From the NCBI GenBank assembly GCA_015680905.1, contig CM027384.1:80385501-80449500 (forward strand): DNA of 64,000 bases, given 5' to 3'. The notes below the pieces were generated by a model, which worked only from the letters and a program-made list of their open reading frames with translations, ran no database searches and was not told where the DNA came from. This document shows positions 36,690-48,421 of the stretch, piece after piece; within the stretch, counting starts at the first letter, position 1, and the number at the start of each line of letters is the position of its first letter. The stretch is from Coptis chinensis (taxonomy: Eukaryota > Streptophyta > Magnoliopsida > Ranunculales > Ranunculaceae). Position numbers and translations under genes: made by a program.

Positions 36690-37133
36690 CTCAAATGGAC
36701 TCTAAGAGGTAAACAAGGTAATTGATGAGGTTAAACCTGGGTAGTTCAAGTGCCTATTAATCACGCTTAAAGACAGATTTTTCGAGAAATTGGTATAAAA
36801 AGCGTCAGCTTTAATAGGTCCTCTGTGTTTTTTGTTTGTTTAATAGGCCTTAACAAGTAATGCTTCCTCACCCACTTATTTGACCTACTATTTGAACTTA
36901 TTGATGTGTCAAAAGTCCTAATCATTGATTTACATAGAGATATGTGTCTGTGTGTATTGCAATGCAAACCAACGTCATACAAATAGTGAGTTCAATAGTA
37001 GATCTAAAAAGTAGGTCAGTGTAGTCCTACTCAAATTTAAGTCCACAAAAAAGCCCAAAAGAGAAAAGCCCACGAATCCATATGGTAAACGAACTCAAGT
37101 AAAACAGTCGCTAGCTAAAAAGAAACTGCTGAG
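36690..37133. repeat. Duplicated block, left part (partner at 59347)
   Basis: CTCAAATGGACTCTAAGAGG and following bases match 59347-59380. After about 300 bp of unmatched sequence the match resumes at AAAAAGAAACTGCTGAG, just before the hAT insertion. The final 8 bases, CTGCTGAG (37126-37133), are the left target duplication. Confidence 0.8.
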
Positions 37134-38127
37134 TAGGGGTGTGCATGGGTACCCAATTACCCGAACCGGAACTGGAACCGAAACCATTTATAGCGGGTAT
37201 GGGTTCTAAAATGTTATACCCATTTAAAGTGGGTCTTTAAGAACCGACCCGATAAAGAACCGAACCCGTTAGAACTGAATAGTAAAAAACCGATAGGTAT
37301 CCGAACCGAAACCGGAACCGATTAGTTTGATTTTGATATATAGAATTTAATATTATATTACACTAAATAAAAACAAACCCAAACATTATTATTATATATA
37401 GTATTATATATAGTCTATATTTATTAGGTGTAAAATTATACTAAATATATATAATATTTAGCATAATAGTGAATGTGTGTTATTAAATGCATCTTTTATA
37501 ATATTACATTAAATATGTGTATTATAAATATTAATAATAATATTTTACGTGTTCACGCTCTATACACGATAGTCAGATACTATGAATTAACTTATGCACT
37601 GTCTATATATTAACTAATACATGAGCGTGTATATTACATGTATATATATTAGATAACTTAATAATGCAATGCTAACTAACAATTGTGGTACATGTGGTAT
37701 TTATTCTATATATGACGCATTACCAATAGTATAATATACATATGTTCAATTTAAAATATACACATACATATAATGTATGAGAATATATTTAAAATTTTTA
37801 GATAACTTTCAAATATTATTATTGAATTTAGGACCATTACTTCTTATGAAAGGACAAAAATATCGATGACAAGTGTTATATATAGTCCCCGTAAACCAAC
37901 TTTTATATCGGTTATATAACTAAAAAAAATAATTTTAGCAATAAAAATGTATAACCCGATAAGGAACCGAAACCGAAATCGGAACTGACTTAATTAATGG
38001 GTATGGGTCCGGGTTTTCAAAATATAAGAAAAAACCCGAAAGAACCGAATCTGATAAGAACCGCTAAAAATAGACCCAGAACCGAAACCGGTAAGAACCG
38101 ACCCAGAACCGACCCATGAACACCCTA
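37134..38127. mobile_element. Non-autonomous hAT transposon (994 bp)
   Basis: Ends TAGGGGTGTGCATGGGT and ACCCATGAACACCCTA (TIRs with one mismatch or indel), flanked by a perfect 8-bp duplication CTGCTGAG (37126-37133 and 38128-38135). Subterminal zones are packed with GAACCGA / CCGAACC repeats (37160-37320 and 37960-38115). The middle is AT-rich with no transposase. The paralogous block at 59.5 kb lacks the element and shows the single-copy target, confirming the borders. Confidence 0.95.
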
Positions 38128-38480
38128 CTGCTGAGGTTATTTTGGAGGTATTTCGGAACTCCCAACCCCCACGTTCAAGGTTCAAACCCCCATGTGTCTA
38201 GTCGTTTCTTCATTTGTTTCGTCTTCAACGATCATTACCCTAATAGGTGACAATTTTGTTAGCATTGGTTCGTTAAAGGATATCAGTGGACTTAACATTT
38301 CCGAGGTATACACGTATCCATTTCCCATTGCTTAGAAGTTTTTACCTTTTCATGTTATTTTTCTTTTTGTTCCTTTGTTTTGTTGCTTAGTTTCATTATG
38401 TCTACCAAGTAGTAATTTTTGTGTTTTTTCTGATGATACCGGTACCTTCTTCTTGAGAAGTAATAGAAGTGCTAATCTTG
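38128..38480. repeat. Duplicated block, right part (partner at 59490)
   Basis: Matches 59490-59840 closely: GGTATTTCGGAACTCCCAA, GGTTCAAACCCCC, GGATATCAGTGGACTT, TTGCTTAGAAGTTTTTA, TTCTTCTTGAGAAGTAATAG. The match ends about 50 bp before the chaperonin exon at 38529. It may contain a small exon ending TTCCGAG|GTATAC, but no product is recognisable. Confidence 0.88.
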
Positions 38481-38528
38481 TGAAAAGCTTATTCTGATCA
38501 TATTGACCCGACCCAATTCTAACTTCCA

Positions 38529-38805
38529 AGGGCTTTAACATACCCTTCAAGACTTATAGCTAAAAATGCAGGTGTAAATGGAAGTGTTGTCATAGAGAAG
38601 GTAGCTTCCATGAGGACATGTATCTTGTAACTTTACAGTTCCGAAACTAAAAATAGTTATCCTTTTTGTCATGGTTTATTGACCATTGGAACGTCTGGTT
38701 TCCATTTTTCAGGTTCTGTCTTGTGACGAAGTGAATTATGGATATAATGCTGCAAAAGACTGTTACGAGGATTTAATGGCTGCTGGAATAATGGATCCAT
38801 CGAAG
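38529..38805 (+). pseudogene. Plastid chaperonin Cpn60-beta fragment, two exons
   Basis: Exon 1 (38529-38600) encodes [15 protein letters not shown] then VNGSVVIEK with a donor at 38601. Exon 2 (38713-38805) encodes [20 protein letters not shown] then [11 protein letters not shown] with a donor at 38806. Both introns are phase 0, at positions I expect for the family. These residues belong to the conserved C-terminal part of plant Cpn60-beta, where the next exon should begin VVRCCLEHA. That exon and the upstream two-thirds are absent. The retained intron shows that genomic DNA was copied, not mRNA. Upstream it abuts the block shared with 59.5 kb, so the locus is a chimera. It cannot make a chaperonin. 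Confidence 0.85.
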
Positions 38806-40070
38806 GTAACATCGTGGAATAAGTTGATGATGTATAATATTGTATATTGAGTTTGTCTCATTTTTAATGTGGGTGAAAACTTGTCTAGATAACAAGTTGA
38901 ATGTGAGAGGTGAAGGGAATATTGAAGATGACTATAATACGGTGGTTGACAATTAGTCAAAGAGAGGTGACAAATGTCCATAAATGTTTGCAAGTCACTG
39001 AAAAAATTTGAGGATGATGATGTGGGTGTAAGTGGTACATTATTCTTTCTAATAAGCAGCATTTGAATGTAAGTGATGCACTAAACTTATCATGGAAAAA
39101 GACAAGTCATAATAGCAAATCAGCCAACCATTTCTTTGAAAGCAAATAAAATTTTGTTTACCCTTTCTTCATAATGATCATAGCTATCTGTCACATAGCA
39201 AATAAAATTTCGTTTACGACTAATTTCCTTGTACGAAAAACTACCTGGGCATAGCTATGATTCCCATAATGATCATACTTACAAATAATTTGTTTCTTGT
39301 ATGTGAATTAGGAATATGCAATGTGTTGATCTCTTTGCAACTGAGCACACCATGCACTGATAGCTTGCAATCTCATTATGTCTTTTTCTCCATCTCTTCT
39401 GACTAGAATATGTTACACTGCTAGAGTGATACCTGTGTGGGGTAGTTTTTCTTGATTAGCTAGCAAGTGCTAAGGGTTTCAAAATAGTTTCTTGCCTCAA
39501 TACTTGAATACTTAATCTTCCATTAATAGGATTAATTGTGATATATTTATGCATGTGACAGATCGAAAAAGTCTATGCTATTGTAGTTTAAAGTGATAGG
39601 CTAAGTTTAATACACCCATCTCTTCCAAGCAGTTACCATGCCCTGAAATGGAGAGTCTCTTGGAACTCGTTCCTTTCAAAGTAGAATGCATATCAAGGAC
39701 CTTTTGGCATTGGACTTTGTTGTTTCGGTGGTCTAAAGTATTCAAAGAGTTTAGAGGATGTTTCTATGAACCTTTTTTGCCAGGTGGGATCGTCTTATGC
39801 TCTTTGCTATGGGATCGTCTTGAAGATCATAATTATAAATACAATTGTTACTGTTCTATTGTTCTCATTGGCTGATTGTTAGTACTTAGTAGTATTCAAT
39901 GTTATGAGATGGTTATTTTGTTTGATTCATATATTTTATGCTGGTTTGAACTTAAAAGTAATAGCAACATCTGTTGGACGTCAATAAATATTTCAGTTAC
40001 TGAAATTCAAAGTTGAGTATCCTCTAGAGAAATCAACATTTTAATCTTATAATTTTCCCCTCCTTTTCAG
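38806..40070. other. Interval between chaperonin fragment and unknown exons
   Basis: No exon recognised. The 99-residue minus frame (38763-39062) and 75-residue plus frame (39648-39875) show no family motif. Confidence 0.4.
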
Positions 40071-41179
40071 GCTTTCATAATTGCTTCAACTGCGATAGAG
40101 GAGGAAATGCTACACTGGTAACCTTTGACAACCTGGGTCAATAATTCTCATTTTCATTTGACTTGCAATATAACTGCAGCCTAACCTGTCGTAGCAAAGT
40201 TATACAGAAAACAAAAGTTGGTAGTAACGTTGGAGATAAATTGTTGAGATGCAGTACCTGAAGGTTTGAGTATATAGCTTAAATTTGGAGGGTCATGAGA
40301 TGTAGGGAAATGTACCAGAAATACTTCTGGTCATGATTTTCTTTTGTAGTAGTATTAATTGCCACTACCTTTCTTGTTTCCATGGATAGTTAAGATACCT
40401 CTGCTGTTGTTTACCTTTTCTTTTGTTTTGGAAGGCATTTTTTTTTTGTTTAACACAATACCTTATTCTATTGTAGGTACCATGAGCACATTGTATGAGC
40501 TGATAAAACATTAAACCTGAAACTTCTCAGGAAGGGCATTCTAACTCGAATATATGCTCCCATGGTACGTTCAATTACAACATACGTGTGTCTTTCAAGA
40601 AAACATGCACGTGGTTTTCTATCACTGCTTTCCTAAGAGATAAAGACTGTTGCCTTGACTCCAATTATTTGGAAATCACTATAGTTTCAGTCTGTTTCTT
40701 AGACTTAATCTTGAAGCCGTGTATTGTTTACTTATGCTTACCACTAGGGTATGTTATTTACTTACAGAAAGTCTCATGGGATCAATTGTCAAGTTTTGCC
40801 TGTACTTTGTGATGCTTTTATACTGATAAGCATGTGCAGATATGTACCTTATTAATGTTTAATTAGCATAAAATGCGTCACTTAATATTTTCTTCTTCAG
40901 GCCATTGTTCAAGGATTAAGGGAGTCAGGCGTGTTCAGTTATGTTGTCATGTCTGCACAAATGACTCTATCGAAAGAGAAGTTCTTATCCTCTATTGAGA
41001 GCAGCAATTCTTGTAGAACGGATAAGTCTAATGTTTTATCCATGAGAAAGTTTGGCAGAAGTGAAGATTCTCAGGCAACTGCAAGGAAGGTCCTTGAGAT
41101 TGCTGACGCGTCTCATGTAATAGCAGTTCCACCATTGTCTCCACCCGGCATGGATGAGCTCCAAGTGGAAGTATCGTGA
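40071..41179 (+). pseudogene. 3' part of an unrecognised plant gene, three exons
   Basis: Exons 40071-40117, 40477-40564 and 40901-41179, each with AG/GT borders, join in consistent phase (2, then 0) to one frame: AFIIASTAIEEEMLHWYHEH..., LLRKGILTRIYAPM, AIVQGLRESGVFSYVVMSAQ..., ending PPLSPPGMDELQVEVS and a stop. The last exon is open for 92 residues, with a polar, Ser-rich middle and a conserved-looking end. One in-frame TGA lies in exon 2 after WYHEHIV. I do not recognise the family and offer no function. The phase-consistent introns argue that this is the tail of a real or recently lost gene. Upstream exons were not found. Confidence 0.55.
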
Positions 41180-41772
41180 ACCACGTGTTGTTGCTTCTTC
41201 GTCCAAGCACCATGTACCATTGCTTCTTTTTCATGTTTGGACGGTGGTTCTATATATGATGTTGGGTCTCATGGGTCTTTCCCGATCATTACCCAAGCGC
41301 TGGTGTACATTAAGGTTTAGAGTTACTTGTTAAGAGTGAGAAAAGGAGATACCATTGTCATTTTTTTTATTGGGCCTGACTGCCCAATTGAGGTTTAGAA
41401 ATATTGGCCTATTTGGTGTTCATGTATAGAAATTCGAAAGCAAAAATAGTGATTGTATTCTTGAATGTTGAGTTCAACAAGTAAATCAAGTATATTGATT
41501 CAGAAGAATATATCGTAGTCTGATTTCTATCCTTAAGAGTTGCTTTTTCTTCCATGAGGATGACACAATTTCAGAATTTTCAGTCCATTTCGGTTACATT
41601 AAACAGGCCAAAATCTGCTATTTAACAATGCTAAAAGTAGGTGCTAAAGTGCTGATTTGGCACAAAACTTGATGAGTCTCGTCTTTTCGTGGAAAAATCC
41701 CGTCCAGTAGGAAGACAGACAGACATTTCTCCTTAACAAATTTGTGGACTGCCGTCTCTATTCTGTTTGATA
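41180..41772. other. Probable 3' UTR and spacer
   Basis: Follows the stop codon of the unknown gene. No further exon seen. It ends at TA before the Helitron terminus. Confidence 0.45.
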
Positions 41773-41800
41773 CTAGTTAATGCCCGTGCCTTCGGCACGG
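41773..41800 (-). mobile_element. Helitron 3' terminus (minus orientation)
   Basis: On the minus strand: a perfect 7-bp stem CCGTGCC-GAA-GGCACGG, then 11 bases GCATTAACTAG, then T. Stem, spacing and CTAG-T are a textbook plant Helitron 3' end. The same family end recurs at 54066. The body lies at higher coordinates; the 5' TC end was not found. Confidence 0.8.
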
Positions 41801-42984
41801 ATTCCATAAAATTATTATATATTGTAGCCCCCCTAACAATTATTGATCTCAAAGTACAATAATTAGGCAAAGGAAGAAAACTTTTTTTATTGGCTTTTAC
41901 ACTTAATTACTTGCCTATGGATAGACTTCAACTTTGCAACAACATTTAAGAGCTACACCTCTTCCTCCGAACACGATAGTAATTAACTATTGAAAATAAT
42001 TTAAAAAATTGAATCAGCAAATACTTGAACATCACTGAGAACTCTGTACTCTTCACAAAATACTATGTTGTATAGCAGTATGTGAAAGACCATTATCTTC
42101 TTTAGTTTCGTTACTTGTTTGCATCTTAATCAGTAACTCTTGGTGATTTTCCAAGTAATTCTTTGATTCTATATACTTGTAAGTTATGTTTATTTATGTC
42201 TAAATGGTAAAATCCAGCTAAATATTGTATAGTGATGAATTTGTGCAGAAGTCCCCAACAGCTACAATGAATATCATTAGTGGTTGCTAGATGCTAGTAT
42301 TGGAGAAGTGTAAATACTCTCCATTGTTCCAACAGTTGGTCTGTGTAATGGTAAAATCTGATGAGCATGTAACAATTCAATTGCTCGACAACTTTTCACG
42401 GCACTACGTGATACATTCAAATCTTACCAAAAAAAAAAAACAACCCACGTATCACTGATTATACTGAAAGCACAAATCACACTTGATCTCACTCACTAAC
42501 ACACATTTTTACTATTAAGATTGTGCTAGCGATATCTATATATATTACACTTTTTCTCACATTGTCAATCGTGACTTTTTATTCTATAAATCAATTTCAA
42601 AGAGGAAGCAGATTTTCAGATAGCAACGGCAAGATTAAAATTTCAACACCAACACTACTTCCAATGCCGATTCAATACCTCCATCGCCAACGGCAAAGTG
42701 AGAGGTGTAACAATCCAGTGAATATATTTGATAATAGTATGCCAAAGTACCAAAGTACCGGGTCGGAACCAACGACCACCAAAATAAAAATAAACGACTC
42801 CTAAACATAACGATAATAAATGCATCATTTTAGACTGTTAGATGAAAACAATATATGCACTAAGTAGTAGTCAAAGGTGTAACACATATCAATTTATTAA
42901 GCGGCCTATATTGCTAGTAGCATAGCCATCGAGAATCGGGGAACAAATGCAACAAAATATAAGTTACTTGGTCAAGCGGTTTTA
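41801..42984. other. Putative Helitron interior, gene-free
   Basis: AT-rich. The only long frame (93 residues, plus, 42523-42804) has no recognisable motif. By position it would lie inside the Helitron ending at 41773. Confidence 0.4.
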
Positions 42985-44345
42985 TTTACAAATCGTGTAA
43001 AGTTTGATGACTTGCACTTCATCGTAATGTTCGGATATAGGGATGTCACTTTTTCCAAGTACCATCTCTATGAGATCTATAGCGGATTTGGAAGAATGGC
43101 CATTCTTTGTACATTGCTTGCAAATCTTCGGTATATCCTCTTTCGATGCACCCTTTAGGCGGCCACCAACACCAAGCCAAGCGGGGAGAACAAATATTGT
43201 CTCAGGTCCATGCAAATACCCATGGTATTGCACCTAAGATGTCCGATTCTGTTGAATTCTTGCTTCGCGGCCGGGTCCGCTTCCTATGTTGAGGAAACCA
43301 AGCTCGACTTTGTGGCGTAACCCTAGTTAAAGTAGGCAAGAAAGTCCGGGTTGTCATATACAATCCGATAATTGTTGCAACTGAATTTGGAAATTTCTTC
43401 CATAAGGTTACACCAATTTTCTTCTCTAGGGGTATTGGAGGCTATAACCGAAGTCGGACAAAAAGATATGTTTAAACAAAGGTTACAGAATTTCTAATTG
43501 AGCGTGTTCTAATGAAGAGTGTAACGCTCATTGGAAAAACCATTTGACGATTACTATAGATTTTTTTATATATAGATTCAAGAGGATGAAATAACCATGA
43601 ACGAGGCGATTTTGAAAAAGGTAAGACACTGTGCTATTATTGAGCGTTAGCTAGCAAAAGAATTATCTAGTAGTATCCAAGTTCGCAAGAATCGCATGAT
43701 GGACCTACCATTACGTAACCGGTGGTTGGGACTGAATGGCAAGATACGATGGGTCCACCACCACGCCCAATACTTCCTCCCCGTCCATGGAATAGTGTTA
43801 CTTTGATGCCATACTCATTGGGTAGCCACAACGTCCTCTTGGGCTTTGTACGGTTCCCACGCTTGCAGTGAAGCGGTCAACATCTTTTCCAGAATCTGAG
43901 TACCCAACCATTACCTGTCCACAATAACCCAGTGGAGTTACAGAAGTTTCATATGGCCTAGACAAAATTATCCCATTTATTTATAATGCGTACCTCTTGT
44001 TGTCCATTGTGGTTTTTTATGATGTGCTCTCGATAACAATCAATTGCTAACAACTTTCTGATCACTGAACCAGCTCCTCTCAAGTCCTCGACGGTTTCAA
44101 ATAGAGGGACCACTCTCAACCTATAAGCAACCAAAGGGGTCAGGGTACCTGGATAGAGCTGGTTGGTCTCCTTTCCTGAATAGAGCTACTTGCCTGCTGA
44201 GCCAAAACGACTCCATAGCTACTGGCCTGGATAGAAGAGCTGAGACCTTGGCTGGTACTCGATGTTCTTGTAGCTAGAAAAGGCAACGAAGTTGATCCAG
44301 AGATGTGATCTTCTCGCGGAGGAAGCACTCAATTCAGAGGCCTTG
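42985..44345 (-). pseudogene. Phosphoenolpyruvate carboxylase fragment, bacterial-type-like
   Basis: PEPC carboxylates PEP to oxaloacetate in the cytosol. Pieces read on minus: about 44115-43994 (VVPLFETVEDLRGAG, SVIRKLLAIDCYREHI, donor after NGQQE); 43914-about 43716 (acceptor, [30 protein letters not shown], catalytic-loop region); about 43450-43315 (PREENWCNLMEEISKFS, NPDFLAYF); and about 43290-42985 (AIPWVFAWT, FVLPAWLGVG, MYKEWPFFQ, AIDLIEMVLGKSDIP). The PREE...NLMEEIS phrase and the Ser-rich stretch upstream (44345-44140) recall plant bacterial-type PEPC (PPC4). About four or five frame changes and the loss of the rest of the protein make it a pseudogene. Introns are retained. It lies 1.2 kb inside the Helitron end at 41773, in the same orientation, which fits gene capture. 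Confidence 0.82.
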
Positions 44346-44534
44346 CCTAAGAAGCTAACTTTGCATGCGATACACGAGCATCGGGCTTGTTGGCATCCGT
44401 CGCCGATTCCAACCGCCCATCATCACCCGAGAAAAGTTCAAATCTGTTGTAGGTTGAGGGCGTATGACCTTGTGATGTGTTGCTTGAAAGTCAGTGTTAG
44501 GGGGTGGAATTATACATTCCTGAATTTCTGCTGA

Positions 44535-44817
44535 GAAACCTTGTTAGCTGTCGGACCCAGACCTTCCACAAACCGCAGCAGGCTCTCCTTGTATCCATAG
44601 CCACCCATCCTTCCGTTGTCAATCTGTAGAGTCTCAAGAATGTAATCACCATAAACTTTTAGGAACTAAATTTTTTTCACAGTGATAAAGAAGACTTACG
44701 CGCACAATAGATTTGGAGCAAGTGGCTTCCTTTGAAATTAATGACTCGGTTTCATTTAGGAAAGATTTAAAAGGCCTGTAACTTGAACGCGGTTGTCCTT
44801 CTCTAGTTCCTGGAAAA
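44535..44817 (-). other. Two exon-like segments of unknown origin
   Basis: On minus, 44817-44697 reads from an acceptor (TTTCCAG) through GTREGQPRSSYRPFKSF to a donor (GTGCGC|GTAAGT). About 44635-44535 reads LQIDNGRMGGYGYKES then LLRFVEGLGPTANKV. Neither resembles PEPC. They could be 5' exons of the same transcription unit or a second captured gene. Family not recognised. Confidence 0.4.
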
Positions 44818-44859
44818 AGTAAAGGAAAAGAATAGAAAATAGAAAATCCCATGGTCAAA

Positions 44860-46270
44860 TTTATATAACAAATCTAACGGCATTTTAGTATATTACATTG
44901 ATTACATAAAAACAAAAAAGGTATTTTTACATTTGATATAATATCAGTTGGATGGTTCAACTTGCACCCTACATACTAATTACTATGCATACTTTTTCTC
45001 TAGGAGTCTACTGAGGGCATATGCTGATAGTCATAGAGTGACACAAAAAGTCACGTTGTGCCAAAATTTTAGCAGCAAGTCTTCTATACAAATATAACTT
45101 TGAGTTAGTAAACAGTATATAAGACGTACTTGAAGTGTTAGCGTGGATAAATTTTAAGCATATGCATGGATGAAATTTGAATCACCATATCAAGAATGTG
45201 ACTTACCGTTTGATCGCGACATTGGAAGTCATTCTACTCGATCTACCTCTTGTATTAAGCTCAAAGGTTGCAATGTAGAATTTAAACTTCGGTTTCAAAT
45301 TTGGGCTTTCGCCATGTCTTTTTTCATCAAGAATTGTGACTCAAGGTTTCGGTGCTTCGTTCGAGGGTTGAACCACTGCTTAGTTATTCGTCTATAGTTT
45401 GAGCCTGAAAAACTCATCGCATGTTTTCATAATAAAGGTAAGCAGGTATTTTAGGCAACATTCTTTGTCAAAAATGACTAAGAACTGTTGAGACTAAATA
45501 GTAAAGCAAGCACTGATGATTTGAAGAAAAGATGGTGTTTTGAGCATTGAAAAGCATCGCATTCTCAAATATCAAGAAAACGTCGTGCTATAAGTATTCA
45601 AATAATTAATCAATCACAGTCCAACTATGCTCCCATAAACTCAAATATGGAAACTGAGTCATGTTTCACTAATTAGATATCACAGGATTCGACTAATAAT
45701 TGAGGCATAGGGTAAAGATCTTGGAATTTATATTAACCGCACTGAGTGGACTACTAAGACACTGATTCTAAGAGATTTGTAAGCTCCTTGCTCTGTTTTT
45801 TTCTTTCATAGTCATGAAATCCATTGGCTCTTTAATAATCTCATAGTATCCTTCAACCTTCCAAAGCAAGAAGTCCGCTATAAATATTATTGAACTTTGA
45901 CATTGGGGGAAAATAAATCAAGTACAAACCTCTGGGATCAACCGGGTACAAATAAGATCTCACGGTCTTTCCCAAAAAGAATCCAAGAAGTAGAATACTC
46001 TCATGAGCGAGCTATGCCCAAGTATTACCTTGAGTTTCATTAATCAAGGATTTATGTTCATAAATACTAACCTCTCTGATATCTCAAGAACAACGCGGCG
46101 TTTTTTTTCTCGGCATCCGAGGTGTCGGTCGCTCGTTGATGGTTGACTGATACAAGCAAAACTACGCTTTTTACATAGAGACTCATTGCTACAAAACATT
46201 AGCATAGAGCGTGTAGAATTTTACATATTTATGGCAAAACAGAAGCTCACCATTGTTGCCCAAGGGATTT
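44860..46270. other. Gene-free interval
   Basis: No exon with family identity. The plus frame of 75 residues at 45170-45397 is unsupported. Confidence 0.4.
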
Positions 46271-46988
46271 TCATTCTCTACCCTTTGGAGTTCCTGCAAG
46301 AGCAAATGAGACTCTGAGCAAAACCTCACCGAGGACATTGGATTGTTAACGCGTCTAATTGACCTTTCTGGCCAAAGAGCAAGTGAGCTGTTCAAGGATC
46401 TAGGTCTATAGGACAAAATTTGAAATACTTAATAAAGCATTGGTAAGATCTGCTTGCAATAGGTAGAAACCATGCTTGAAGTACAAAAAGTATAGTGAAA
46501 TAGAGAGAGAGAGAGAGAGAGTACCTGAGTGCAATGTGAGAAAGAAAGGTAGAGAGTGCACCAATGACCTGTTTAATAACAATATGCAATAAAACTCATA
46601 GAAAACAATACAAAATAGACAAACTCCTGAAAAAATTCCTATTTGAAAACATCATTTGCACTGAAACGCCGAATGAAAATATATTAATTTAAACAGTTAA
46701 AAACATCTCAATATCTCAATCTTCAGATTATGGTAAAAAAAATATATGATGCCATGAGAATATAATTGAAAGCGCAGAGAGAGATGGAGATTACCTGAGA
46801 AAGAAGTAGCGATATGGGGATCGGAGGGAGGAGTTCTGGTATATACTTGAGATGGTTGAAGCACTGAGAGGTGGAAGGAGAACCCAAAAGGTTGTGAAGC
46901 TTTTCACAATTAAATTCTAATCTCGGAGAACGAAAGGTTTGGATACGAAGGGTTTTCACATTTAAGAATTTGATTTATATCCCTAATC
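46271..46988 (-). other. Exon-like 5' leader behind promoter block 1
   Basis: On minus: a leader from about 46985 containing AAACCTTTCGTTCTCCGAG, ending at a donor TTTCTCAG|GTAATC (about 46794); then a small exon ending TTGCACTCAG|GTACTCTC (about 46522) beside a (GA)n run; then a segment ending TTGCAG (about 46290). No long open frame follows. This looks like an untranslated leader of a minus-strand transcript whose body is uncertain. Confidence 0.4.
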
Positions 46989-47065
46989 TCACGTGGAGGC
47001 AATTGTGACCCTCGATTTATACCCCCTGAAAACGAATCCTTGCCGCAAGTCAGGAGTTGTGTTCA
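46989..47065 (-). promoter_or_regulatory. Repeated promoter-like block 1
   Basis: On minus: GGATTCGTTTTCAGGGGG, TATAAATCGAGGGTCACAAT, then CCACGTGAG. The first of six copies. The TATAAAT and CACGTG are intact. Confidence 0.65.
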
Positions 47066-47299
47066 TTGTCAAATAAAATTTAATTATAAAAATAATAATA
47101 ATAATAATAATAAAAGAAAGAAAGAAAGATAAGACGTCCAACCACAAAGCCTTTACATCTCTTATCAAATGTTGTAGAATGACTATAAATGGAGAAGCAC
47201 GCTGAAAGAAACAACATGATCAACAAACTGAAAGAATCAATTGTAGGCATATTATCACTACGTATGTGTGCTGTGACACGAATTGCTTCTATTTTATTT

Positions 47300-47335
47300 A
47301 TTTTTTTATTTTATTTTTTTTTTTTTTTTTTTTGT
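47300..47335. repeat. Poly-T / TTTTA tract
   Basis: A T-rich run with about 22 uninterrupted T at the right end. It lies between promoter-like blocks 1 and 2; nothing else was recognised in 47066-47509. Confidence 0.8.
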
Positions 47336-47509
47336 TTCTGAAATAGTAATTGATGGTATTGGTATAAATGAATCCTCATAAAATCTGTAGGGAGAACGAT
47401 AGCTACAAATAGAATAAATTAATGAGTTTACCATAGTTCATAGTTAAGAAGGTGGTTAATCGATTTCCTACAAACTAAAGAAAGAGTGTACAAACCAACT
47501 CACACGCTT

Positions 47510-47595
47510 TGGTGGCACTATTGTAACCCTTGATTTATACCCCTAAAATTGAATCCCAGCCGCGAGTCAGAAAAGTGAGTTGTTTTGTAAAGTCG
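47510..47595 (-). promoter_or_regulatory. Repeated promoter-like block 2
   Basis: On minus: TGACTCGCGGCTGGGATTCA, then TATAAATCAAGGGTTACAAT and GTGCCACC. The G-box core is lost but TATAAAT remains. Only 450 bp separate it from block 1. Confidence 0.6.
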
Positions 47596-48421
47596 GCATC
47601 CCTAACTTTCGGAATAATTAGGATATGAGTGGGAGCTTGGGGATTTATATTATTGAATGCAAAGATCTGTTGGAAGAAAATCGATCAAGAAAGTAAATGA
47701 CAATAAGAATGCTAGTAATACCATAAAGAGAGAGGGTGGGCATTTTACACATATATTAGTTCCACCAAAATTATCAAAGGAATATATATATACAACTTAA
47801 GCCGGGTCATTAAGCATAGGAGGAATATATATAATATAGTAAAGGGTCCATCATACACAAATCATCTATCATGGATAATAACATTTTTCAAACTCTAATA
47901 CTGAAAAAGAAACATGTAAGAATATGTTATGAGGAATTTCATTAAGAAATCAACAATTTAAAAAGAACAACATTATTCAGATAAACTCAAATTCCCCTTA
48001 AGTCTTGTTAACTTGTAACATCCGGTGGTCTTATGAGGATAAAACTTTATTCACAGTTATCTTGTATCTACAGTGGCATGTTCATTGCAAATAAGAGCCG
48101 TGAAAAATATTTGAAGCATGGGAGAAGTCGAAACCACAGTGCTCTTATGAAAGCGTTATGCACAATTACCATACACAGGCAGAAATCTTTAGTAAGAAAG
48201 TGTGTCGAGAAGAAAATTGAAATGATACCACATTAGCAGGAATCTCTTTCCTCATAATTTTGTCAAATCTGCATATAATGTATGAGAATCATTTTACTTT
48301 ATAGCATATGCTAGAGTTATGGTAAAATGTTATTCTTGATACAATTATTAGATACATCTAACGTTAGCAATAACATTGAACATCACAAAGATAAGAAAAA
48401 GAAAAAGAAAAAAAAGCTTAC
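47596..48421. other. Presumed intron or body behind block 3
   Basis: No exon firmly recognised on the minus strand after the donor at 48421. The 67-residue plus frame at 48033-48236 has no known motif. A 16-bp AAAAAGAAAAAG tract lies near 48395-48416. Confidence 0.35.
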
